Assembly: GCA_040772225.1 (NCBI GenBank)
Contig: JAXGYO010000003.1
Coordinates: 558,001 to 622,000, forward strand
Length of the DNA stretch: 64,000 bases
Source: JAAYED01 sp040772225
GTDB taxonomy: Bacteria; Chloroflexota; Anaerolineae; UBA1429
Reading direction: 5' to 3'
Position 1 is the stretch's first letter, and every line of letters starts with the position of its first letter. The translations under genes and the position numbers were made by a program. Of this stretch, positions 52,271 to 60,722 are shown one piece after another. Under the pieces are notes generated by a model that did not search any database, was not told where the DNA came from, and saw only the letters and a program-made list of their open reading frames with translations.

Positions 52271-53058
52271 GACCCTACCTCGCCATCCTGAGCGCCCGGA
52301 CCCGTATGCTGCTGCAGTACCGTGCGGCGGCCCTTGCTGGATTTGGCACACAGCTCTTCTGGGGCTGGATCCGTGTGGCGATCTTTACTGCGTTCTTTCA
52401 GTCGGGTGGCGCCTCTCAGCCGATGACCTTGACGGACACTATCACCTACCTCTGGCTGACACAGGCGCTCCTGCTCCTGCTACCGTTCCGCATCGACGCC
52501 GAGATGCAGGCCATGGTGCGCGACGGCAGTGTGGCGTACGAACTGACGCGACCGGCAGACCTGTACTGGTACTGGTTCAGCCGCCAACTGGCGGCGCGTG
52601 TGGCACCTACCATCCTGCGTGCCGTGCCGCTGATGCTGGCGGCAGGCATATGGTTCGGGATGCAGCCGCCCGCCTCCTGGCTGGCCGCGGGGTTGTTCCT
52701 GCTGGGCTTTGTCTGCGCGCTCATGCTCAGCACGGCCATCACGACGCTGATGGCGATCTCGCTGCTGTGGACGACCACTGGAGATGGGCTGGCTCGGCTC
52801 CTGAGCCTGGTGGCGCAGTTCCTGTCCGGTTCCTACGTACCCATCCTGCTCTTTCCGGACTGGTCTCAGCCCATTCTGGCCGTGCTGCCTTTCCGAGGGA
52901 TCATGGACACGCCTTTCCGCCTCTACCTCGGTACGCTCGCCGGGCCAGAGGCGGCCTTTGCCATGCTGCATCAGCTCGTATGGGCGGGTCTGCTGGTTCT
53001 GCTGGGCCGGGCCATCCTGGCGCGCGGCGTAACGCGCATGGTGGTGCAGGGTGGCTGA
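52267..53058 (+). CDS. ABC-2 exporter permease, subunit 1
   Basis: A 263-residue integral membrane protein with about six helices, resembling the DUF990/ABC-2 family permeases (QYRAAALAGFGTQLFWGWIR at the start; LTRPADLYWYWFSRQLAARV in the middle). It pairs with the next gene to form the channel. Translation is coupled to both neighbours by overlaps. Confidence 0.82.
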   Translation: MRPYLAILSARTRMLLQYRAAALAGFGTQLFWGWIRVAIFTAFFQSGGASQPMTLTDTITYLWLTQALLLLLPFRIDAEMQAMVRDGSVAYELTRPADLYWYWFSRQLAARVAPTILRAVPLMLAAGIWFGMQPPASWLAAGLFLLGFVCALMLSTAITTLMAISLLWTTTGDGLARLLSLVAQFLSGSYVPILLFPDWSQPILAVLPFRGIMDTPFRLYLGTLAGPEAAFAMLHQLVWAGLLVLLGRAILARGVTRMVVQGG

Positions 53059-53863
53059 CTTGCGAGAGACGCTGTCGCTCTATGGGCACTATATCGGGGT
53101 CTCGGTGCGCAGCCAGATGCAGTACCGCGCTTCGTTTCTGATGCTGACTCTGGCTACGCTGCTGACCTCCGGGATCGAATTCCTGGTCACCTGGTCCCTC
53201 TTTGACCGGTTCGGCTCTTTGGCGGGCTGGACGCTGGCGGAGGCCGCCGTGCTGTATGGGATCGTCAATGTGTCCTTTGCAATGGCAGAGGGGATCGCCC
53301 GGGGCTTTGACGAGTTCGCCATCATGATCCGCGGCGGCACCTTTGACCGGCTGCTGCTGCGCCCGCGAGGCACCGCATTGCAGGTCGCTGGCAGCCACAT
53401 TCAGCTCCTCCGGGTCGGACGACTGGCGCAGGGTCTCGTCGTGTTCGCCTGGGGCGCGGGCGTTCTGGAGGTGGTCTGGACCCTGCCGCGGGCCGCGCTC
53501 TGCCTGGCGGCGATCTGCGGAGGCGCCGCGCTCTTTTCGGGACTGATGGTGCTGCAGGCGACATTCTGCTTCTGGAGCACCGAGTCACTGGAGATCTTTA
53601 ACACCATGACCTACGGCGGCGTCGAGACCACCCAGTACCCGTTGAGCATCTATCGTGCAGAGTTGCGCCAGTTTTTCACCTACGTCGTGCCGCTGGCGAC
53701 GGTGACCTACTTCCCCGTACTGGCCATTTTGGGACGCAGCGACCCGCTCGGCTCTACACTGGCGTTCCAGTACGCCAGCCCGCTGTTTGGGTTTGTCTTT
53801 CTCGTGGTCTGCCTGCAGGTCTGGGAGTTTGGCGTGCGCCACTATCATTCCACCGGCAGTTAG
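53051..53863 (+). CDS. ABC-2 exporter permease, subunit 2
   Basis: A 270-residue membrane protein with about six helices, homologous in layout to the preceding subunit (QMQYRASFLMLTLATLLTSG; LLLRPRGTALQVAGSHIQLL). GTG start at 53051 overlaps the previous gene by 8 bp. With 51287-53058 it forms a complete ABC-2 exporter of one ATPase and two distinct permeases. Confidence 0.82.
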   Translation: MADLRETLSLYGHYIGVSVRSQMQYRASFLMLTLATLLTSGIEFLVTWSLFDRFGSLAGWTLAEAAVLYGIVNVSFAMAEGIARGFDEFAIMIRGGTFDRLLLRPRGTALQVAGSHIQLLRVGRLAQGLVVFAWGAGVLEVVWTLPRAALCLAAICGGAALFSGLMVLQATFCFWSTESLEIFNTMTYGGVETTQYPLSIYRAELRQFFTYVVPLATVTYFPVLAILGRSDPLGSTLAFQYASPLFGFVFLVVCLQVWEFGVRHYHSTGS

Positions 53864-53939
53864 CAGCACCCTGTCAGAATCCCGCTGACTGAGCCGTATA
53901 GTTTGCCGGCTGAGATACGATCGCAGAAAAGCCCTTGTA

Positions 53940-54769
53940 GTGAACGATAACGACGTCCTGGACGCGGTCAGCGCGCAGTGGTCGCTGCCTGAGGGAGCAA
54001 GCCTGCTCGATCGCATCGAGGCCATGGTGGAGCCTGCCATCCTGGCCGGCGCCTTTGGCGACAGCCGCACCCTGGCCGTCTGCGGCCTGCAATATCACCT
54101 GGGCGGCGCCGAGGACACGCGCCAACTCGCCGACCTCGCCAGCATGACGGCAGCGGATCACGTCCTCGACGTTTGTTCGTTTCTGGGGGGTCCAGCGGTG
54201 CAGCTGGCCGCCACGTTCGGCTGCCAGGTCACGGGCATCGACCTCAGCCCGACGGCGATCGCCGCCGCCCGGCGCATCGCCGACCTGGCGGACCTTCATC
54301 ACCTGCTTTTCTACGAGATAGCCGACGCGGCGCACATGCCATTCCCGGACGCGTCCTTCTCTGTGATCTGGAACCAGGGATCGCTCAACCACGATCCGGC
54401 CTGGTTAGCCGAGTTCGACCGGCTGCTGCGCCCCGGGGACGCCTCGCGCTGGTCTTTGAGCACCGCCCGGGAGCCGGTCCGCCGCGAGACCATGATAACC
54501 GCTGGACCATGCAAGAGACTGTGCAGCGCATCGCCTCGATGGGCTATGAGGTGCAGCATCTGCAGGACCTTACAGAGCGCGAAATCACCCTTGGATGGGA
54601 GCGGCTGCTGCAGCGGCTGGACACGCGCCGGGATGTCTACCTGGCGGCATGCGGCATGGAGTGGAGCGAGGCCGCCAGACAGGAATTCAGGGAGGAGATC
54701 GCCGCCATGCGCCGCCTGGAATGGAGCAATGCCCGCCTGGTCGCCACGAAACCAATGGGATCAGGATGA
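53940..54769 (+). pseudogene. SAM-dependent methyltransferase with a one-base frameshift
   Basis: The first part (from GTG 53940) is a class I methyltransferase: HVLDVCSFLGGPAVQLAATF (SAM loop), QVTGIDLSPTAIAAARR, MPFPDASFSVIWNQGSLNHD. At CCCCGGGG (54431-54438) one G appears missing. Adding it turns LLRPGDASRW into LLRPGGRLALVFEHRPG and continues in frame to 54769 (DTRRDVYLAACGMEWSE). About 277 residues when restored. The last bases overlap the next methyltransferase start (ATGA). Confidence 0.8.
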
Positions 54770-55548
54770 TGCCGCTCACGCGGGAGGAACTCTTTCGGAT
54801 CGCAGCCACGGTTCCTCAGCGCGAGGGCTGGGATTACTCAGCCGTGCGCGACCGCCGCGACCCGGTCCCCTGGGACTATGTGGCCGTGGTACGCCAGTAC
54901 CTGCGCCCGGGCGACCGCGTGCTGGACTGCGGCACCGGCGGCGGCGAGCGGTTCCTGTCGCTGAGCGATGCGTACCGGTTCGGCATTGGGCTGGACCCGG
55001 ACCCGGCGATGCTGGCCATAGCAAGGAAGCATGCCATCGCGTCCCGTGCACAGCACGTGCACTGGACCCGTGGCCGCGCAGAGGCACTCCCCTTTCGCAA
55101 AGACGCCGTGGACGTCGTGCTCAACCGGCATGCCAATGTCGATGTCGCTGAGACTTTGCGCGTCCTCAAGCCCGGCGGCTTGTTCATCACGCAACAGGTG
55201 GGCGACCGCAATCTGGGCGCCATCTGCAGCACCTTTGGCTGCGGGCCGGGAGGCGAGTACCGTCTGGGCCCGGAACAGTCCACGCCGGCATTGGCTGAGG
55301 CATTCAAAGCACAGGGTGCGGCCATCCTCGCCTTTGCCGAGTACGACGTGCCCTACCTGCTGCTGGACGTGGCCTCGCTGCTCTTTCTGCTGCGCGGCGT
55401 GGGCATCCCAGAGGATTACGACCTGGAGCGCCACTGGCCGCAGGTGCTGGACATCATCGCGCGTTGCGGCACAACGGAGGGCATCGTCACCAACGAGCAC
55501 CGGGAGTTGCTGATCGTGCGCAGCTCCGAGAGATCCGAGGCTCCCTAA
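54766..55548 (+). CDS. SAM-dependent class I methyltransferase
   Basis: A 260-residue methyltransferase. Motif I is RVLDCGTGGGERFLSLSDAY, the acidic ribose-binding loop GIGLDPDPAMLAIARK and the post-motif region LRVLKPGGLFITQQVGDRN. ATG at 54766 overlaps the upstream methyltransferase stop as ATGA. The acceptor is unknown. Its position behind the ABC-2 exporter suggests modification of an exported small molecule (weak inference). Its stop overlaps a convergent gene by 4 bp. Confidence 0.85.
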   Translation: MMPLTREELFRIAATVPQREGWDYSAVRDRRDPVPWDYVAVVRQYLRPGDRVLDCGTGGGERFLSLSDAYRFGIGLDPDPAMLAIARKHAIASRAQHVHWTRGRAEALPFRKDAVDVVLNRHANVDVAETLRVLKPGGLFITQQVGDRNLGAICSTFGCGPGGEYRLGPEQSTPALAEAFKAQGAAILAFAEYDVPYLLLDVASLLFLLRGVGIPEDYDLERHWPQVLDIIARCGTTEGIVTNEHRELLIVRSSERSEAP

Positions 55549-56414
55549 CTCACTGACGCCTGCTTGCGGGCCGCGCGAAATGCCCGGATCCAGCCCGCAG
55601 CCCATTCATCGTGTCCCAGGCTCAGATTGGCCGCCCGAATCGTCTCCATCATGCGCGCGTCAAGCGGGTTGGCAATCGGGCAGGTAGCCCCCAGCGCGAT
55701 GGCCATGGCCACAAAGGTCGCATTGAGTGCCGGGCGCAACGGCAGGCCGTGGGAGACGTTGCTCACACCCAGCGTGATATTCACATCCAGTTCCTGGCGC
55801 ACCAGGCGGATGGTCTCCAGAGTGACCCGTCCCGCCCCGGTATCGGCGCCGACTGCCATCGTGAGCGGATCCACGATCACATGCTCCCGTGGGATGCCGA
55901 GTGCCACCGCACGCGCGAGGATGCGCTCGGCCACCCGCAGCCGGGCCTCGGCGGTTTCGGGAATACCGCTGTCGTCCATCGCAAGGGCGATCACGGCAGC
56001 GCCGTAAGCCTGCACCACCGGCAGCACAGCCTCCAGCACGTGCTCCTCGCCCGTAACCGAGTTGACCAGGGCAATACCATCGTAGGCCTCCAACCCGGCC
56101 CGAAGAACGGTGGCGTCGGCACTGTCGAGACACAGCGGCGTATCCGTCACCTCCTGAATGGCCCTCACCGCTGCGGCCATGAGGGTGGCCTGGTCGGCGC
56201 TCGGCAGGCCCACATTGACATCCAGCAGTGCCGCACCGGCCTCGGCCTGCGCTTTGGCATCGCGCTGGACCAACGCCATATTGCCACGGGCAAGCTGCGC
56301 GCTCAGCGTCTTGCGCCCGGTGGGATTGATGCGCTCACCGATCACGGCCACGGGCTGCCCGGGGCCAATGCTGACCTGACGCGCTCGCGAACGGACGATC
56401 GTCTCTACCATCAT
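55545..56414 (-). CDS. Methyltetrahydrofolate:corrinoid methyltransferase-like pterin-binding protein
   Basis: A 289-residue dihydropteroate-synthase-fold protein. VIGERINPTGRKTLSAQLAR, ALLDVNVGLPSADQATLM, PLCLDSADATVLRAGLEAY and TLGVSNVSHGLPLRPALNAT match the pterin-binding domain of AcsE/MeTr and MetH. It would bind methyl-tetrahydrofolate and pass the methyl group to a corrinoid protein. Its ATG overlaps the stop of the methionine-synthesis fusion gene (ATGA, 56411-56414), linking both to methyl-folate metabolism. Confidence 0.88.
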   Translation of the reverse strand: MMVETIVRSRARQVSIGPGQPVAVIGERINPTGRKTLSAQLARGNMALVQRDAKAQAEAGAALLDVNVGLPSADQATLMAAAVRAIQEVTDTPLCLDSADATVLRAGLEAYDGIALVNSVTGEEHVLEAVLPVVQAYGAAVIALAMDDSGIPETAEARLRVAERILARAVALGIPREHVIVDPLTMAVGADTGAGRVTLETIRLVRQELDVNITLGVSNVSHGLPLRPALNATFVAMAIALGATCPIANPLDARMMETIRAANLSLGHDEWAAGWIRAFRAARKQASVS

Positions 56415-58282
56415 ACCTGCTCCTCTGTGTTGCGAGAGAGCGCTTTGAGCACATCCAGCGCCATGTCGTGCCGGTTATAGGAAGGCATCAAATAGACCCC
56501 CTGGAAGCGTTCCGCGGCCTGCAGCAGCAGTTCCTGCCCCAGCCGGACCCCCTCCTCTCGGCCGTTGGCGCCCGCCCGGCGCATCCGCTCCAGCGCTTCC
56601 TCGCTCAGGGTGATACCTGGAATCTCGTTGTGCAGGAACTCGGCGTGCCGCTGGCTCAGCAGGGGCAGCAGCCCCATCAGCACCGGTATCGAGAGGGGCC
56701 CGCCATAAACTTCCAGGAACCGATCCCAGGTCTCCATGTCATAGATGGGCTGCGTCATGATGAACTCGGCGCCCGCGGTGATCTTGTCGCGCAGGCGGCG
56801 CGCCTCGGTCTCCAGATCCTCGCGGGTGGGGTCCACAGCCGCACCCACGCAAAAACCTGCCGGGCTGCCCATCTCGCTGCCGGCGATATCGTGTCCCTGC
56901 TTCATCTGGGCGATCACGCGCACCAGCCCGATCGAGTCGATGTCATAGACGCCCGTCGACTGGCTGAGATCACCAAGCGCGGGCGGATCGCCGGTGAGCG
57001 CCAGGATGTTCCGCACCCCCAGTGCATGCGCCCCGATGAGATGCGACTGGATCCCCATCAGGTTGCGGTCACGGGTGGTCAGGTGCAGCACCGTCTCGAT
57101 GCCCGTTTGCGCCTGGATCAAGTTGCAGGCCGCCAGCGCATCCATGCGCACCCGGGCCATGGGGCTATCAGTGACGTTGATCAGATCGACCTGGCCGCTA
57201 TCCGCGAGCGCCCTGGCGTGGCGCAGGAGAGCCGCCGGGCTGAGGCCCCGGGGCGGCGAGAGCTCTACCGCCGTGATGAACTTGCCCGCTGCGAGTTTCT
57301 CGTGCATGCCAGTGGGCTCTGGCGCCAACGCCTCCTCGGCCTGGCGCGAGGGCGCGCGCACAATCACGGGCTCTACCGGCACCCTGACACCGCCATGCAG
57401 ATAGATGTCCATCGCCTGGCGCATCGCCGCGATATGATCGGGCCCGGTGCCACAGCACCCCCCCAGCACACGGACGCCGGCCTCGAGAAAGTCGCGCACC
57501 CGGGCACCAAAATAGGCGGGGTTGGAGAGATAGATCAGCCGCCCGGCGGTCTGTGTGGGCATGCCAGCATTCGGAATGGCGGAGACGTATCGCACGCCCG
57601 CCGCCAACATCTGGCGGGCCACACTGAGTACGCCCTCCGGCCCAACGCTGCAGTTGGCCCCGATCACATCCGCGCCCAGATCCTGCAGAGCGCTCGCCAC
57701 CTTGACCGCGGTCTGCCCCCAGGGGGTGCGGCCGTCCTCATCAAAGGTCGCCTGCGCGATCACCGGCAGATCGCTCAGCTCGCGCACCGCCTGCAGGGCA
57801 ATGCAGAGCATGTTCAGATCCGCAAAGGTCTCGAGAATGAACAGGTCAACCCCGCCATCGATCAAACCAGCCACTTGCTCGCGATAGAACGCGTGAGCCT
57901 TCTCAGCGCTGATCTCACCCAGCGGGGCCAGCGTGCCTCCCAGCGGACCGATCGATCCCGCGACAAAGGCGGTGCTGCCGGCGATATCACGCGCATAGCG
58001 TGCAATGCGCCCGCCCCGCCGGTTGATATCCCGCACCTGGCTCTCGCGACCATAGGCCGCTAGCTTGGAGCCATTGGCACCAAAGGTGTTGGTCTCGATG
58101 ATCTCGGCGCCCGCGGCCAGATAGTCCATGTGCACGCGCTGCACCAGATCGGGGTCGGTGATGTTGACAGCGTCATAGCACTGGCTGGGCAGAATGCCAC
58201 GGGCATAAAGCTCGGTGCCCATGGCACCGTCGCCCAGAATCGGGCCTTGCTCAAGACGGGCGAGAAAGGGATGAATGGTCAT
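56411..58282 (-). CDS. Bifunctional homocysteine S-methyltransferase / methylenetetrahydrofolate reductase
   Basis: A 623-residue fusion of the YitJ type. Residues 1-295 are a homocysteine methyltransferase (ILGDGAMGTELYARG; zinc cysteines in IGANCSVGPEGV and VLGGCCGTGPDHIAAM). Residues 330-610 are a MetF-like reductase (TAVELSPPRGLSPAALLRHA, NILALTGDPPALGD, FIMTQPIYDMETWDRFLE). It reduces methylene-THF and uses the methyl group for methionine. The next gene is a corrinoid methyl-transfer protein, so methyl transfer could be corrinoid-assisted (inference). Confidence 0.92.
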   Translation of the reverse strand: MTIHPFLARLEQGPILGDGAMGTELYARGILPSQCYDAVNITDPDLVQRVHMDYLAAGAEIIETNTFGANGSKLAAYGRESQVRDINRRGGRIARYARDIAGSTAFVAGSIGPLGGTLAPLGEISAEKAHAFYREQVAGLIDGGVDLFILETFADLNMLCIALQAVRELSDLPVIAQATFDEDGRTPWGQTAVKVASALQDLGADVIGANCSVGPEGVLSVARQMLAAGVRYVSAIPNAGMPTQTAGRLIYLSNPAYFGARVRDFLEAGVRVLGGCCGTGPDHIAAMRQAMDIYLHGGVRVPVEPVIVRAPSRQAEEALAPEPTGMHEKLAAGKFITAVELSPPRGLSPAALLRHARALADSGQVDLINVTDSPMARVRMDALAACNLIQAQTGIETVLHLTTRDRNLMGIQSHLIGAHALGVRNILALTGDPPALGDLSQSTGVYDIDSIGLVRVIAQMKQGHDIAGSEMGSPAGFCVGAAVDPTREDLETEARRLRDKITAGAEFIMTQPIYDMETWDRFLEVYGGPLSIPVLMGLLPLLSQRHAEFLHNEIPGITLSEEALERMRRAGANGREEGVRLGQELLLQAAERFQGVYLMPSYNRHDMALDVLKALSRNTEEQV

Positions 58283-58365
58283 CGGCGCACTCCGACACTA
58301 TCGACATAATCCAGTAAATCGTTATCGTCATTGAGGCTGGACGTCGTTGATCCAGCAACAGTCGC

Positions 58366-59754
58366 CTAAGGCAAGGGCATCACCCGGATAATACGGTCAT
58401 CCTCCGGGGCTGGCCAGGCACGGCCATCCTGATTGCTGGTGGAGATGTACAGGTACCCCTCCGGACCCACAATAACCTCGCGAATGCGCTGAAACTCTCC
58501 GTTCAAGACCCTGGCCGAGGCCAGCGTCTGATCCAGTGCATCGCCGCCAAGCTCGACCCGCAGGATATCGCTGCCCCGCAGCATCCCGATAAAGGCCATG
58601 TTCTCCCAGGAAGCAAACGGGGCGCCTCGATAAAACGTGACTGAGGCGGGCGCCCAGGTGTCCTCACCGCTGTTTAGCACAGGGGCGATCAGATCCAACC
58701 CGGCCGCGCCGGCAGGATCCAGAACATCATCGCCTGCAACAAACGGCCAACCATAGTTACCGCCGGGAATGATCCGGTTGAACTCGTCACGGCAGCAGGA
58801 GCCAAACTCGCCGCTGGGGCCGTGCTCAACGCTGTAGAGGACACCCGTCTCCGGATGCCATGCCAGGCCCTGCGGGTTACGATGCCCATAGGAATATACC
58901 AGCGATCCAGGGAAGGGGTTATCAGCCGGCACGGAGCCGTCGGGATTCATCCGCAGGATCTTGCCCGCCAGCGAGTCCAGGTCCTGCGCCAGGGCAGGAC
59001 GTCCCGCGTCACCGGTGGTGGCATAGAGCATCCCGTCGGGGCCAAAAGCCAGCCGCCCGCCGTCGTGGTTGCGCGCCCCGGGGATACCGTCCACAAGCAC
59101 CATCTCACCGGAGAGTCCAGCCTCCCCCAGCGTATACCGAGCGATCCGGTTGGCCAGCCCCCCTCCCTGCTCAAGGGTATACATCAGGTAGAGGTGCTTG
59201 TTCGTGGAAAACTGCGGGTCCAGCGCCAGCCCCAGCAGGCCGCCCTCACCCGTAGCCGCCACAGCAAGCTCCGCAACCGGCTCGGGGTCGAGTTGTCCGT
59301 CGCGGATTACCCGCAGGCGCCCCGGCCGCTCGGTGAAATAGAGTGCGCCAGAGTCGTCGAAGGAAAGCGCCCAGGGCACGCTGAGGTCCGCGGCCACGAC
59401 CTCTGTGGTGTAGGCCACATCTTCGGGCACTGGCAGGGCCGTTGCAGCAGGCGCTATTGTTGCGACCACAACCGCCGTCGCAGTCTCCGTCGCTGCGGGA
59501 AGAGTTGCGATGCTCACAGCCTCAGTAGGAGGCGGGGTGGCGCTGGCTTTGGGCAGGGTTGAGGTATGCGTGGGCGCGAAGGTCGGCACGACACCAGCAG
59601 CGGTCTTTGCGGCCGCCGGCATGGTGACAGATGTCTGCTGTGCGGCGACGGCAGTCTCTGCGGGCATCGCCGCCCCTCCACCGGCCGTGTCCCGGCATCC
59701 GCCCAGGACCAATACCACTGCCACTGCCAACGGCCACAGTCTACGCCCGTTCAC
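58366..59754 (-). CDS. PQQ-dependent sugar dehydrogenase (glucose/sorbosone type) lipoprotein
   Basis: A 462-residue secreted beta-propeller. The lipobox is VLVLGGC; a Thr/Ala-rich linker follows (to about residue 110); then the glucose/sorbosone dehydrogenase domain: VPWALSFDDSGALYFTERPG, EGGLLGLALDPQF, GARNHDGGRLAFGPDGMLY (catalytic His/Asp region), YSYGHRNPQGLAWHP and SVEHGPSGEFG. It oxidises sugars with PQQ outside the membrane. The GTG at 59754 has AAAGGGGGT upstream and begins a proper signal peptide, preferred over ATG 59781 or 59811. Confidence 0.87.
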   Translation of the reverse strand: MNGRRLWPLAVAVVLVLGGCRDTAGGGAAMPAETAVAAQQTSVTMPAAAKTAAGVVPTFAPTHTSTLPKASATPPPTEAVSIATLPAATETATAVVVATIAPAATALPVPEDVAYTTEVVAADLSVPWALSFDDSGALYFTERPGRLRVIRDGQLDPEPVAELAVAATGEGGLLGLALDPQFSTNKHLYLMYTLEQGGGLANRIARYTLGEAGLSGEMVLVDGIPGARNHDGGRLAFGPDGMLYATTGDAGRPALAQDLDSLAGKILRMNPDGSVPADNPFPGSLVYSYGHRNPQGLAWHPETGVLYSVEHGPSGEFGSCCRDEFNRIIPGGNYGWPFVAGDDVLDPAGAAGLDLIAPVLNSGEDTWAPASVTFYRGAPFASWENMAFIGMLRGSDILRVELGGDALDQTLASARVLNGEFQRIREVIVGPEGYLYISTSNQDGRAWPAPEDDRIIRVMPLP

Positions 59755-59850
59755 ACCGGCACCCCCTTTATTGTCAGGCATAACTATAGCACGCCCTGGC
59801 CCGTGAGGCACACGGCGCCAGGGCGCTGCAGCATCTGTGAGATGGCCGGC

Positions 59851-60684
59851 TCAGGGCAGCGTCAACTCCCGTGTGAGGCCGTTGACATCCAGCGTGTAGG
59901 TCCCCGGCGCGAGGCCGCTGACGTCCACTGTGACGGTCTCGGTATAGGGCACGATCGCCTGCGTGCACATGGCGCCTCGTGGGCGCTCGGTCTCGACGGT
60001 GAGGACAATGCGCATGTCGTCTACAGACTGCGTTGTGCCGTGGAACTTGGTGCAGCCGTCCGGATAGTACCCGCTCACCATCACACGCAGCGCTGCAGGA
60101 TCATCCGAATCCAGAATCTCGACATCCTCGACGACCGCCGGGCGAATCAGCAGATCACCCGCAGGCTTACTGGTCGACTTTGTCGGCGTTGCACTGGCGC
60201 CGATGGTGAGAGGCAGCTCCCACTCACCCACCTGAATGATGTAACTGCCGTCAGGCAAGTCCGCCGTATCCAGCGCGATCTCGCTCATGAACGGCACCAG
60301 AGCCTGCGTACAGATCATGCCCTCCGGTCTCACTGCGACAACTTCCACCACCAGGGCATCGCCCCACCGGTACTGCCGAATCTCCGAAACTCGGGTGCAC
60401 CCATCGGCCAGATCGCCCTCGATCTGCAGCATCCACGGCGCGCCAGGACGCTCGGGCTCAACCAGCGATACCCCGTTAACATAGGCCCTGCTCGGGACCA
60501 GGCGTGCAGGCGCGTCCTTGTCCGTCTCCGGTGTCGCCGAGGCCACGGGCGCCGGTGTCCCCTCAGCCGTAGGTGACTGCTGTGTCTCCGGCGTGGGCAA
60601 CGCGGCGGGCGCCTGCGGAGCACAGGACGCGATGAGCAATACTGAGGCCAAAAGCACAAACAACCAGACTATAGAACGAAACAC
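59851..60684 (-). CDS. Lipoprotein with two tandem copies of an unnamed Cys-containing domain
   Basis: A 277-residue lipoprotein: signal peptide with lipobox LLIASC, a Pro/Thr/Ala linker, then two homologous domains. Copy 1 has ADGCTRVSEIRQYRW...RPEGMICTQALVPF; copy 2 has PDGCTKFHGTTQSVD...RPRGAMCTQAIVPY. Each keeps two Cys (DGCT, CTQA), likely a disulfide, and ends in DGSYIIQVGEWELPL or PGTYTLDVNGLTRELTL. I do not recognise the family. A surface adhesion or inhibitor role is possible. It ends 97 bp upstream of the sugar dehydrogenase start on the same strand. Confidence 0.75.
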   Translation of the reverse strand: MFRSIVWLFVLLASVLLIASCAPQAPAALPTPETQQSPTAEGTPAPVASATPETDKDAPARLVPSRAYVNGVSLVEPERPGAPWMLQIEGDLADGCTRVSEIRQYRWGDALVVEVVAVRPEGMICTQALVPFMSEIALDTADLPDGSYIIQVGEWELPLTIGASATPTKSTSKPAGDLLIRPAVVEDVEILDSDDPAALRVMVSGYYPDGCTKFHGTTQSVDDMRIVLTVETERPRGAMCTQAIVPYTETVTVDVSGLAPGTYTLDVNGLTRELTLP

Positions 60685-60722
60685 AGATCCTCCTCAGACA
60701 TCGGAACAGACCGGTTGACTCA

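Noticed and set aside
56468..58063. 531-codon plus-strand frame opposite the methionine-synthesis fusion
   Set aside because: Antisense shadow of a clear family gene.
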